From NCBI RefSeq assembly GCF_000364225.2, contig NZ_AQFT02000001.1, positions 5,692,501 through 5,756,500 on the forward strand: 64,000 nucleotides of DNA, given 5' to 3'. The notes under the pieces were generated by a model. That model was not told the origin of the DNA. It saw nothing but the letters and a program-made list of their open reading frames with translations, and did not search any database. Positions within the stretch are counted from its first letter, which is position 1, and every line of letters starts with the position of its first letter. The position numbers were made by a program, and so were the translations under genes. Below are positions 20,516 to 29,888 of this stretch, one piece after another. Origin of the DNA: Eubacterium plexicaudatum ASF492 (lineage in GTDB: Bacteria > Bacillota > Clostridia > Lachnospirales > Lachnospiraceae).

Positions 20516-22452
20516 TATTACCCTCCTAAACAATGGCTTATGTCATTTTTCATATTATACAATATTTCGTTCAAAAAGTAAAGCATTTATTTTTAAAAGT
20601 AAGAAATATTTTTCTAAAATGAATTAACAAAAGCTTGAGTTTGAATCAAAAAACAACAGGTCAAGCGTATTGTACGGACAGATACAACGTATAAGTTGGT
20701 AACCAATCCCTGCCAGTCCGCTAAAGAGGCCTAATGGGACAAATCTTTTGTATCCACACAAAACAATCTCTTTTTGTGCAAATTCATCTGCTTTTGTTCT
20801 GAAAATCTGAGCTGAAATTTGTCCTGTGCATAGTAAATCACATGCTGCTGAGATGCTGCCGAATGTTCCATGGCAGATACAGGAGTTGTTCTGGGTATAG
20901 TCTCTTGTAGGACGGATAAAATTTACATGGTTGTCCGGATGCTGTTTTAAATACTCAGACAGCGCTTTGTTGATTCCCATAGTTCCGTTACACCAAGCAG
21001 GTGAATACTGCTGATATGTCTGCAAATGAGTTTCTATTTTTTGATAAAGTTCCAATATTTTATGATCTATATTCGCATCGGACAAGATTGTATTTGCACG
21101 TAACAGGGCATATAAGATTCCACTGCAGCCATGAGCAAATCCGATTTCAGAGACGTTCATATCTTCGATATCTGAAAGCAGTATTTTAAGAAGGTCATTG
21201 ATAATTGGAAGCGGGTATTCTTCATATATTGTAACTAATAGCGCGATCAGGCTGCTTTTTCCCCGTATCCAATCCCAGGATTTGATATGGGAGGCATACG
21301 CTTTTGCTTCTGAAAGATATTGTGTTATATAATCATAAAATTTTTTGTTTTTATCAAAGTGATAGGCAGCAAACGCAGCTGTAATCTTACAGGACGTTCC
21401 ATAAAAAGCACTTTCCAATTCGCTGGCATAGTTTGCGGCAAACACTTCATGTTCGAGAATTTGAAGTATTTGTTTATAGCTGTTATCCGGACTGAGTTTG
21501 TTTAGATGATAGAAAAATACAAATAGTCCGGCGGTTCCATGATAAAGGTTTGAATCGGGATAGTCTATCAAAAGCTTTTCCCCATGGTTACATGGTTCGG
21601 GCCATAATACGGCATTTTCTTTTGTGTTAACAATTACTGTATCTAATATTTTGGATGCTATGTCATTTGCCTTGTCTATCCAGGGATTGCCGCTTGCTTT
21701 GCGGGATCGGATAGAAACAGGTCTGCATGCTGAAGGTAAACAGTCAAGGCTTTCTCCTAATAAAAATGTGGAATAATCAATATTGTATGGATTGATAAAA
21801 GCATGATGTTTTCTCAATGTGGTTAAAATATCGTGAGGAAAGTAATCTGCAATGTTTCCGTCAAGCGAAAAAATGTCTCTGGAATGTGTTAATGTATAAA
21901 AATAAGGGATATCATGCCTGTACAGCGCCTGAACTTCCTGCAATACGATTTTGGAATTGATAAATGAATGATTCCATAGATTTTCAAATATCTTTTCCCT
22001 TTCAATGTAATCTATCATGCAGGAAGGATGAGTGGAAAAGTCCAGGAAATTGTAATAATCCTGAGTGTCCCTTAAAACAATGCGAACTTTTGTTCCGTAA
22101 AACTTGTGTTGAATGAAATGATCTATGTCTTTTTCATGATGTTTTAGCCATACGAGCATTTCCTCAAACGATTTTTGGATATATTGGCAATAATATTCGT
22201 ATGTAATTCGTTTGCCATTTAATCTTGGTACATTATCTGCCGGTTGTGTATAGGCATCGCACAATTCAAAAGCAATCTTGCTGCTGTCCTCATGGAGTAA
22301 TTTTCTGACTTTGTATGGAAGCTTTTGCCTGATACCGTTTAGCGCACTAAAATCAAGTTGTTTTTTCCAGTATTTTTCCATAGGAAGCATACCGGTGCTT
22401 ACGGCAGAATGGGATTCAAAGTATTTTATTTTTGTAAAGTCATCAGAATAAA

Positions 22453-24106
22453 CCTGAATTATTCACGGAATAACAGCATTAACTGCTGAAACCCGCATAG
22501 TTACTGTATTTTAAATGAATATTGCTTTTCACTTATTTAGTGAATAGAAAAAGACCTCTATCTATGGTAAAATTTAGGTGTCTACTCCAAATCAAAACCA
22601 AAGAAAGGGTCTTTATATGGATATTTTAAACACTGTAAGCTTAGAAAGCAATAGACAGATTAAAATTAATTTTGACGGAGGCGATTTATCCTCCGATGCA
22701 GGACTTCTCCTGTTCAAAGAGTTCCTGGTTAAGATTGGAGCGGTCAAGCTCGTTAACCGTATGTTCAAAACCAATGATACCGCTTGGTTCCGCGTCCATA
22801 AGGATGATACGAATCTGATGCAGGTAATTTACCAGATTATCAGTTCCTACTTTGAGGATGACTGTGCGGACGAACTGACAAACGAACCTGTTATGACAGT
22901 TATTTTAGAGAAGGATGCCCTGGCATCCCAGCCTACCCTGTCACGCTTTTTTAACCGCATGGATGGAGATACGATCAGCCAGTTAAACCAGATCACCCGT
23001 GAACTCCGTAAAGTCATCTATTCCATAAAGAAACCGGAATTCATGCTTTTTGATATTGATTCCACACTTCTTGATGTCTATGGGAATCAGGAAGGGGAAG
23101 GTTTCAACTACCATTATCAGGCCCACGGTTATCATCCGCTGTTATGCTACGACGGGCTGACCGGCGATCTGCTAAAAGCACAGCTTCGTGACGGCACCAT
23201 GTATTGCAGCAAAGAGGCAGATATTTTTATGAAGTCCCTTCTGGATGAATTTCTCTGCGATTTCCCGGATATGCCGCTTTTTCTTCGCGGTGACAGTGGC
23301 TTTGCGTCACCAGACCTGTATGAAGTTCTTGAAGATAAAAACTGCAAATATGCCATCCGGCTCAAGGAGAACGCAAAACTCCGTGAATTGGCAGAAGAGG
23401 AAAACCAGGCACTGTACCGCGCAACGAAATTCAACCAGGTAGATTACGCCGTCGAGTATGGGGAATTCCTGTACCAGGCCGGTTCATGGAACCATCCACG
23501 CAGGGTGGTCTTTAAAATAGAAAAGCCGTATGGGCAGATGGTCCATCTGTATACCTTTATTGTCACAACACTGGAAATGGAACCTTATCAGGTGATCCAG
23601 TTCTATTGCGGAAGAGGCAAAATGGAAAATTTCATCAAGGAATGCAAAAGCGGTTTTGACTTTGTCTCTGTAAGCAGTTCCTCAAAGCTGGTAAACGCGA
23701 ACCGCCTTCTGGTTCATGCGTTAGCTTATAACCTATTCAATTGGTTTAGACGATTGGCGCTTGCTGTCAGCATGAGAAAACAGCGCATTGATACCATACG
23801 ATTAAAACTGCTGAAGATAGCCGCAAGAGTGGTAAAATCAGCACGATATAAATATTTCAAGCTATGCAGCAGCTGTCCCTACAAGAAAGAATTCTACGAG
23901 ACACTGGAAAACATCCGTAACCTGCAGCCACAGTTGGAATAACAACTGTTAATGGACCTTGACAGCCACAATAAATTTCTAACCCTATCATAGGAGAAGT
24001 CTGCCCATTTTTAGGCTATCTTGCGACAGAGTGAGGTATCAGGAGTGATTGTAATGGTAACTACGGCGGATTTTATGTGAGTTTATACTGCCGTGAATAA
24101 TTCGGG
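22453..24106 (+). mobile_element. IS1380-family insertion sequence, complete, inside lanM1
   Basis: The element is 1654 bp with 16-bp terminal inverted repeats that differ at one position (CCTGAATTATTCACGG at the left, complement of CCGTGAATAATTCGGG at the right). The 5-bp duplication ATAAA is at 22448-22452 and 24107-24111. Ends starting with CC and a 4-5 bp duplication are as expected for IS1380. One transposase gene reads opposite to lanM1. Identical duplications and nearly perfect ends suggest a recent insertion. Confidence 0.93.
22617..23942 (+). CDS. IS1380-family transposase
   Basis: A 441-residue DDE transposase. Family marks are FDGGDLSSDAGLLLFKEF near the N-terminus, FDIDSTLLDVYGNQEGEGFN with an acidic catalytic residue, FLRGDSGFASPDLY with the second, and YCGRGKMENFIKECKSGFD with the catalytic Glu. 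The frame is intact. ATG 22617 is preceded by a weak AAAGAAAGGG site; a start further upstream lacks one. The enzyme would cut and paste the element at its CC-ended inverted repeats. Confidence 0.93.
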   Translation: MDILNTVSLESNRQIKINFDGGDLSSDAGLLLFKEFLVKIGAVKLVNRMFKTNDTAWFRVHKDDTNLMQVIYQIISSYFEDDCADELTNEPVMTVILEKDALASQPTLSRFFNRMDGDTISQLNQITRELRKVIYSIKKPEFMLFDIDSTLLDVYGNQEGEGFNYHYQAHGYHPLLCYDGLTGDLLKAQLRDGTMYCSKEADIFMKSLLDEFLCDFPDMPLFLRGDSGFASPDLYEVLEDKNCKYAIRLKENAKLRELAEEENQALYRATKFNQVDYAVEYGEFLYQAGSWNHPRRVVFKIEKPYGQMVHLYTFIVTTLEMEPYQVIQFYCGRGKMENFIKECKSGFDFVSVSSSSKLVNANRLLVHALAYNLFNWFRRLALAVSMRKQRIDTIRLKLLKIAARVVKSARYKYFKLCSSCPYKKEFYETLENIRNLQPQLE

Positions 24107-25433
24107 ATAAATTCTTTGCTCTTGTGCACTTAAAAGTGTTTCAACGTCAATAAGGACCGGATAGGTACCTTTGGCAATTAAGTTTTCGCTGTGCAGGTCA
24201 GAGGAACCGAGCCAGTATGTGAGAGCTGCCAGATGTCCGTAATTTTTGTAATATTCTATGATACTGTTTATATCCGTACAGCTTTTGTTTTCTATAAATT
24301 CTTCTATGCAAAAGTTCTCTCCTGACAGGTGAACAATTTTATAGGGATGAAAATCAGCATTTTTCTTTTCCAGAAACGTTAATAGCTCGTTATAATTATG
24401 AAGTATATGATTGCTGCGAAATTTGTATACAAGTGGAACATTGTTTATTTTTAATATCGTGGTTGCTTTGCCTTTGTTATGGCTGTCGCCTTTTTGGAAT
24501 TGCAGTGTATTTAGAGTAAATGGCAGTTTTATTCCAAAAAGACTTGTTATTTCAAGGTGATAATGATACAGAGAATCTATGATTATCTGCAAATTATTCA
24601 TACGATCCATCATACATTCTGCGAGCAGTCGGGTAAGTGTAGGGTATTCGAGGAAAAAGTGCTCTGCGCAATTATCGCGAAATCTTTGATACAGATAATA
24701 TTTAAGGAATTCTTCATCATTTTGTTGTTCCTGATCGGCATTTTCTAATTTTGCATGTACATCCCATACAATTGTTTTTTTTGCAAGATTCATAAGCTGC
24801 GTTGTGATATTTTTTTCGATTGCAGTCAGGCAGGTATCGTCAAAAGCTATTTCCCTGTATTTCGTTGAAAGTCCGGAAACGAAATCCATATAAAATTTCA
24901 CATGAAAATACAATGCTGCTTCTATGGAAGTAGGCGTACAGGTTCTTGTGATGGAAAAAATTTTTTTATGGATTTTGTACCATTCTTGCTTATGGACAAA
25001 TGAGAACAATTGTCTCAGGGAAGACTCATTTAAAGGAGAAACTGCCAAATCGTATTCGGCTTCGGAAATATTTCTGAATGAAAGCATGCGTTCAAAATCA
25101 GAATCTGATAAAAGGCTTTTTCGGTTTTTCCATTTTTTAAATGAGTCAGCGAATGGTTTTCTGATGATATGGATAGAACGCGTACTCGCTCTTCCATAGT
25201 AGTGGCATATCCGAAAAGATATTCGTTGTTAAGTATCATAATTCATCTTTGCAGTATGACCTTGCCATACTTCTCCTTTCCGTAATTTGATATTTCCTTA
25301 TGCAGCAATATTATTAAATTATATCATTAAGTTGATCTGAAAGTAAAGTGGACATTCTATTCATAATAAGGATTCAAAAAGAAAGAAATATATTACCAAA
25401 TAAAAAATATTTATATAAAAAAGCAAAAATAAA

Positions 25434-25462
25434 TTGACAAAATAAAAAGAATAGAATACAAT
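25434..25462 (+). promoter_or_regulatory. Promoter of the lanthipeptide precursor at 25500
   Basis: A consensus TTGACA, a 17-base spacer and TACAAT stand 37 bases before the start codon. The sequence through the -10 box (AATAGAATACAAT then GTTTATA) is nearly repeated in the lanM2 promoter, suggesting shared control. Confidence 0.85.
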
Positions 25463-25499
25463 GAGTTTATACAAATCTGTGTAAGGGAGGAGGTGTATT

Positions 25500-25691
25500 T
25501 TGGCGATGGATAATGAAAAAAAGAGTCAGCTGCAAGAAGAAAGTTCTGATATGGATATTTTGGGAAAAAAGTTTGAAGATTTGACCCAGGAGGAAATGAA
25601 GAAAATACAAGGCAGCGGTGATGTGTCCCCTGAGGATATAGGAGCCTTTACAACAATACTTACATCCAAGAATCCTTATAACTGTAAATAA
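25500..25691 (+). CDS. lanA: Class II lanthipeptide precursor (GDVSPE type)
   Basis: A 63-residue precursor. TTG 25500 is preferred because AGGAGG ends seven bases upstream; ATG 25506 is the alternative. The leader ends in FEDLTQEEMKKIQGSG, the double-glycine form used by LanM and LanT. Next comes GDVSPE, the hexapeptide expected to be removed by the S8 protease. The core is then DIGAFTTILTSKNPYNCK, with four Ser/Thr and one Cys, enough for one lanthionine and several dehydro residues. It is divergent from lanM1, upstream of lanM2 and has its own promoter and terminator. Confidence 0.88.
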   Translation: MAMDNEKKSQLQEESSDMDILGKKFEDLTQEEMKKIQGSGDVSPEDIGAFTTILTSKNPYNCK

Positions 25692-25709
25692 GGATATAAC
25701 GATGACGGA

Positions 25710-25752
25710 AAAAGAACGCTTTTATTTGAATTAAGCAGGCGTTCTTTTTTGT
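25710..25752 (+). terminator. Terminator after the precursor
   Basis: Stem AAAGAACGC/GCGTTCTTT with a 19-base loop passes into a T run. It isolates the precursor gene from lanM2, which has its own promoter. Confidence 0.8.
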
Positions 25753-25878
25753 ATGCAGATAGATTCCTTTATATAGCTGGAAAAATGATGATTTTATTTC
25801 GATATGAAAGAAATAATATACATAAAACAATATATTTATTTTCTTATAAAATAAATATATTATAAAATGAAAAAATAC

Positions 25879-25907
25879 TTGACATTTATAAAAAAATAGA
25901 ATACTAT
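25879..25907 (+). promoter_or_regulatory. Promoter of lanM2
   Basis: TTGACA, a 17-base spacer and TACTAT lie 72 bases before lanM2. The block AAATAGAATAC-T-AT followed by GTTTATA matches the precursor promoter at 25434 almost base for base. Confidence 0.85.
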
Positions 25908-25979
25908 ATGTTTATAGAAATTGAAAGCATAGTCAAACGACAATCTTGTTTAAGATAAAAAGAAAGAGGATGTATATCT

Positions 25980-28900
25980 ATGAAACGAATATTAGCCTAT
26001 GCAACTTCTGTTCGGGAAAGAGCCAGCTTATTATCAGCACGTTATGATGAAAAGGTGATGCATGATCATTTATCAAAGTGGTTATCCAGAAAATCGCTAT
26101 GTACAGAAGAATTATTCGATATGTCACTGCATGTAAAAGGGATGACTCGCGAAAAATTTAATTTGGCCATCAAGCCGTTAGAGGAATCTGATATTGATTT
26201 TTTAGCAGAAGAAACAAAAGGGAACTTCTGGTATCAAAAAGCAGCAGAGATTTTTGATGATGATAGTATTTACCGTGATACACCGGCAGTTATTGACTTT
26301 TCTTATGCGTTACGTCCATTTTTGTATTATATGAGAAACAAGATGCAGGAAGTTATAGTCAGCGATTTCTCGATATCCGGAAATGATGCTTTTCTCATAC
26401 ACTTAGCTGAAGAGTTTTTGCGAACTGCTTCAAAGACGCTGGTTTATGATTTGCATGAGCAAAAGCAGAAATGTGAATTTAAGGGAGAGACATCTGAAGA
26501 ACGGTTTATCTATTATATGAAAAAGAGGTTCGGCAGTAAGCCTGCAATGCTGGAGTTTTATGAAGATTATCCGGTGTTGTTTCGACTGCTGACGGAACGG
26601 GTTTTATTCCATATAGATAACTACAAAGCATTTATTGATGGTATTCAACAATCTTTGCCTGAGTTTAAAACTGAATTTTCACTGTTTCCGCCATATAAAC
26701 TTTCAGATATTTCTGTTGGGGCAGGAGACAGCCACGCAAAGGGTAAAACGGTTATTTTGTTTGATATGAATGGCCAGCGGTTTGCATTCAAATATAAAGA
26801 TCTGGAAATTGGTGAAAGATTTCAGCATTTTTTATCTTACCTGGAAAAACAGACCGGGAAAAAATTTTATAAAATAAAAAGAATTCGAAAAGAAAAATAT
26901 TGCATTGAAGAATTTGTGTCAAACGAAGAATGTAAATCAGAAGATGAAATTAGAACATTTTATCATCGGTTTGGAGAATATGTCGCTCTTGGTTATTTGC
27001 TTTGCGGAAACGACTTTCATTATGAAAATGTTATTGCACATGGAGAATTTCCGGTGCTGATTGATGTTGAAACACTTATTCAAAACGAAAGTCCGATCAA
27101 ACGGTCAGATAATCCCTATGTGCAGCTGTCAGTAAGAAAATATGGTTCGGTGTTATCAACGGCGCTTCTGCCGTTCAAAGCTTATGAAAACCGCATTGAA
27201 CCATTGGCGGAGGGAGCGCCGAAAAGGAGAGGGATCAATATCAGTGCCTTTGACGGCAGCAAACAAAAATCTCCGTATAAGGGATTAAGCTTAGTTCATG
27301 AAAATACGGATGAGGTGAAGTTTGCGTATACGGAGTATGAATTGAGCGGTTCAAACAATATTCCTATCTTTGATGGAAAAGCAGTCAATGCAAAACAGTA
27401 TAAACCGGAAGTAGTAAAAGGATTTGATGAGATTTGCCGGTATTTCATGGAACATGCCGATGAAATCACTTTGATCATTGAAAACATTTTTTCTGACGTT
27501 GTTGTGCGCAATGTCATTAAGACGACTCAAAAATACATGGATATGCTTGGTTATGGCTATCATCCGAAATGTATGAAAGATTACATAGAAAGGGAAAAGC
27601 TTTTTGATAATCTGTGGGCGTTTGAGTATAAGAACAAGGCGGCGATATTACCGGAGATCAAAGATTTATTAGCAGATGATGTACCAATATTTTTTAATAA
27701 TACATCATCACGGGATTTAATAACAAGTGATTACAGTATTATTTCTAACTACTATGAAGGAACAGCAATAGAACGTGTGAAAAAGACGATTCAAAATTTT
27801 GATGAAAAAGAATATGCATATCAAAAGCTTCGTCTGGAATTGTCACTCGGTGTTCATAAGATGCAAAAAGAAGTAATTCCTATAGGAGATTCCATAGATG
27901 AGGCATTAAAAGACATAGTAAATCTCGTATATAGCCGTGCGAAGTTTGACACAGAGAAAAAGTTTGTTGCGTTTGAAGATTTTTTGTATGAGTTAGACGG
28001 CACATTAGACTATGATGCATTACAAATCGAGTTTTATGATGGTTTAAGCGGTATATATCTTTTTATTTTATACTATACAAAAATCTATTCGGACGAAAAA
28101 GCACAAACTTTAAAATCTGCGCTGGAAAAAAGCTTATTTAAGATGCCGAAGAAAAAAGATAAAAATCCGGTCATCAGCGCTTATGATGGCAAGTATTCGG
28201 TCCTTTATCCATTGTATCACAAATATAAGCTTGAAAAGAAGGAAGAAGATTTGTTGTTAGCGGAAAATTTATTAGCTGATCTTGCAAATGAAATAGATCA
28301 CACTGTGAAAGCGGATTGGGTAAATGGAGTCAGCGGATTGATCCAGGTATTGCTGAATTACTATGAGTTAACAAAGAGACAGCATTTTTTAGAGAAAGCG
28401 GAGTTGTTATCTACTGTTTGGGATAAAGAAGAAGTAAAACTCTGTGGATTTGCCCATGGTTTTTCGGGAATGATCTATGCTTCGTATTCGCTGTTTTGTA
28501 TCACAGGAAATGAAAAGCATCGCGATCGTGTGAAAAAATATTTAAAATTGGAAAACCGGTTTTTCGATGGAAGGGTCTGGAAAGATTTGCGGGAAGGGAA
28601 GAACGCAGTTTCGTACTGGTGCCATGGAACAATAGGAATCGGTTTAAGCAGGCTATACTTGTTAAAATGTGGATTTGATGACGCGCAGGTTAGAAAGGAT
28701 TTATTTAGCTGCCTGGACAATGTCCTGAATGCTGAAATGAAAGAGGCTGGCATTTGCCATGGAAATATGGGCAGATTTTTGTTCTTAAAGGAAGTGCAAA
28801 AATTAGAAATAGTTCCGGAAATGATTCAAAGAAAAATAGATATTTTACGATCGAAAATGTTCCAAGATATTTTTCATAAGGGCGTTGAAATAAATGCATT

Positions 28901-29009
28901 TGATGGAAAATGTGTTTTGGGATTAATGACAGGGTTGACAGGGATAGGATATGGATTATTAAAAGAAACGGATCCAAGTGTTCCGAATATCCTTGGACTT
29001 GACAAATAA
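25980..29009 (+). CDS. lanM: LanM2: class II lanthipeptide synthetase, intact
   Basis: A full-length 1009-residue bifunctional enzyme. The dehydratase half (about 100-600) shows GDSHAKGKTVIL, FAFKYKD, CGNDFHYENVI and PVLIDVETLI, the kinase-like residues that phosphorylate and eliminate Ser/Thr hydroxyls. The LanC-like half (from about 690) shows CGFAHGFSGM, SYWCHGTIGIGL and GICHGNMGR. The two Cys and the His of the latter pair bind the cyclisation zinc. The start ATG 25980 follows a GAAAGAGGA site. It is followed by two cytolysin-like precursors on the same strand, its most likely substrates, with the precursor at 25500 just upstream. It is the only LanM in the window readable without correction. 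Confidence 0.95.
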   Translation: MKRILAYATSVRERASLLSARYDEKVMHDHLSKWLSRKSLCTEELFDMSLHVKGMTREKFNLAIKPLEESDIDFLAEETKGNFWYQKAAEIFDDDSIYRDTPAVIDFSYALRPFLYYMRNKMQEVIVSDFSISGNDAFLIHLAEEFLRTASKTLVYDLHEQKQKCEFKGETSEERFIYYMKKRFGSKPAMLEFYEDYPVLFRLLTERVLFHIDNYKAFIDGIQQSLPEFKTEFSLFPPYKLSDISVGAGDSHAKGKTVILFDMNGQRFAFKYKDLEIGERFQHFLSYLEKQTGKKFYKIKRIRKEKYCIEEFVSNEECKSEDEIRTFYHRFGEYVALGYLLCGNDFHYENVIAHGEFPVLIDVETLIQNESPIKRSDNPYVQLSVRKYGSVLSTALLPFKAYENRIEPLAEGAPKRRGINISAFDGSKQKSPYKGLSLVHENTDEVKFAYTEYELSGSNNIPIFDGKAVNAKQYKPEVVKGFDEICRYFMEHADEITLIIENIFSDVVVRNVIKTTQKYMDMLGYGYHPKCMKDYIEREKLFDNLWAFEYKNKAAILPEIKDLLADDVPIFFNNTSSRDLITSDYSIISNYYEGTAIERVKKTIQNFDEKEYAYQKLRLELSLGVHKMQKEVIPIGDSIDEALKDIVNLVYSRAKFDTEKKFVAFEDFLYELDGTLDYDALQIEFYDGLSGIYLFILYYTKIYSDEKAQTLKSALEKSLFKMPKKKDKNPVISAYDGKYSVLYPLYHKYKLEKKEEDLLLAENLLADLANEIDHTVKADWVNGVSGLIQVLLNYYELTKRQHFLEKAELLSTVWDKEEVKLCGFAHGFSGMIYASYSLFCITGNEKHRDRVKKYLKLENRFFDGRVWKDLREGKNAVSYWCHGTIGIGLSRLYLLKCGFDDAQVRKDLFSCLDNVLNAEMKEAGICHGNMGRFLFLKEVQKLEIVPEMIQRKIDILRSKMFQDIFHKGVEINAFDGKCVLGLMTGLTGIGYGLLKETDPSVPNILGLDK

Positions 29010-29123
29010 GATGGGTGGTGCATGCATATGTTTGTAATTTGTATGTTTTTTGGTTACTAGCTGCCTTTTGGCAGCAGTATGCCAGTTAAAACTAATAAAA
29101 ATTAAAAAACAGGAGGAAAAGAA

Positions 29124-29311
29124 ATGAGAGATGAAAACAAAAAACGAATGAGGTATCAGGGGAAGCATTTGAGGATTTGACTATTTCTGAAATGGCAGAA
29201 GTACAGGGTGCAGGAGATATGGAAGGCGAGTTAACAACACCTGTATGTGTGGTGATTGCCACAGCGTCTGCGTCTGTTGGTTTAGCAAAAACGTTTAAAG
29301 GAAAATGCTAA
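29124..29311 (+). CDS. lanA: Cytolysin-like lanthipeptide precursor (frameshift at A6, 29139-29144)
   Basis: AGGAGG stands eight bases before ATG 29124. As written the frame stops after 18 codons. With one more A in the run at 29139-29144 it continues as MRDENKKTNEVSGEAFEDLT and on to the stop at 29311 (62 residues). The leader ends in EMAEVQGAG and is followed by GDMEGE. The core begins LTTPVCVVIATASASVG, then ends in a Lys-rich segment and a final KC. A TTPxC start and a C-terminal Cys ring are, from memory, the marks of the enterococcal cytolysin subunits. Two Cys and five Ser/Thr allow two rings. It lies between lanM2 and a second precursor that shares the same leader end. Confidence 0.82.
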
Positions 29312-29361
29312 ATTGCACGCTGTTTTACTATTTTATACTAAAAAAGAATGGAGAAAAGAAT

Positions 29362-29778
29362 ATGTCTAAAGTGAATGTTGATAACGTAATTAAACATCTT
29401 GATTTTAAGAAAATAGAAGAAGAAAAGAAAAATGGCAAGAGCCTGGAAGAAATTCTCAAAGGAATTGATCTGAAACCAATTATCAGAGAGGAAATGACAA
29501 AAACCAATCCGGATGTAGAAGAAAAAGAGATTGATGAAGTAGTTCGCGAAATTGATTTATCCAAGGTGATGGAAGGCATTAACAAAGTAAAAAATCGTGT
29601 TGAGGAACTGGCTGGTAAAGCTTTTGAAGATTTATCAGAAGAGGATATGAGAATGCTGCAGGGTGCAGGAGACATGGAAGGTGAGTTTACGCCGGCAACA
29701 ATAACAACGTCCAGCTATCCTTGCCTTGGAGCGATTTCTGCTATATCAGGTGGGGTTCTTTCTTATGCGAAGTGTTAA
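29362..29778 (+). CDS. lanA: Lanthipeptide precursor with an unusually long leader
   Basis: A 138-residue precursor. The last 50 residues match the previous gene's layout: AGKAFEDLSEEDMRMLQGAG, GDMEGE, then a 30-residue core starting FTPATITTSSYPCLGAIS and ending LSYAKC. The core has two Cys and eight Ser/Thr, fitting a two-ring peptide. What is odd is the leader of about 108 residues, roughly twice the usual size. Its N-terminal part is highly charged and helical (DFKKIEEEKKNGKSLEEILK, then IIREEM, then a segment rich in Glu and Val). ATG 29362 follows a GGAG site at about eight bases. It probably forms a two-component pair with the precursor at 29124. Confidence 0.88.
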   Translation: MSKVNVDNVIKHLDFKKIEEEKKNGKSLEEILKGIDLKPIIREEMTKTNPDVEEKEIDEVVREIDLSKVMEGINKVKNRVEELAGKAFEDLSEEDMRMLQGAGDMEGEFTPATITTSSYPCLGAISAISGGVLSYAKC

Positions 29779-29812
29779 GGAAATGAAAAAGATACAATCC
29801 TTATAAAATGGT

Positions 29813-29847
29813 AAGGAGAGCTATTTTAGTAATGCTCTCCTTGTCTT
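29813..29847 (+). terminator. Stem-loop after the precursor pair
   Basis: Stem AAGGAGAGC/GCTCTCCTT with a 12-base loop. The following bases are only modestly T-rich, so partial read-through to the reductase gene is likely. Confidence 0.55.
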
Positions 29848-29888
29848 AAATCAGCACACCTCAAATAGCAGATATTGAAAGGAAAAAT

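Larger units (their letters stand above)
20624..25239 (-). pseudogene. lanM: LanM1: class II lanthipeptide synthetase split by an IS1380 element
   Basis: LanM enzymes dehydrate Ser/Thr and form thioether rings. The N-terminal dehydratase part is at 24107-25239 (GDSHNKGKATTIL, VYKFRS, GSSDLHSENLI, LIDVETLLS). The rest, with the LanC-like cyclase, is at 20624-22452 (FAHGCSGI, WCNGTMGI and CHGTFGS, giving the zinc ligands Cys, Cys and His). Removing the IS (22453-24106) and one copy of the 5-bp duplication ATAAA gives an uninterrupted reading RIYSDDFTKIKYFESH across the joint. This proves the two halves were one gene. A further one-base shift lies near 25167 (a CC that should be CCC on the coding strand). 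Rejoined length is about 970 residues, normal for LanM. As it stands the product ends shortly inside the IS. Confidence 0.93.

Noticed and set aside
22453..24106. Alternative IS border using GAATTATTCACGG as the end and its neighbours as a duplication
   Set aside because: The flanks would then not be direct repeats. Ends at CC give a clean 5-bp ATAAA duplication and restore lanM1.
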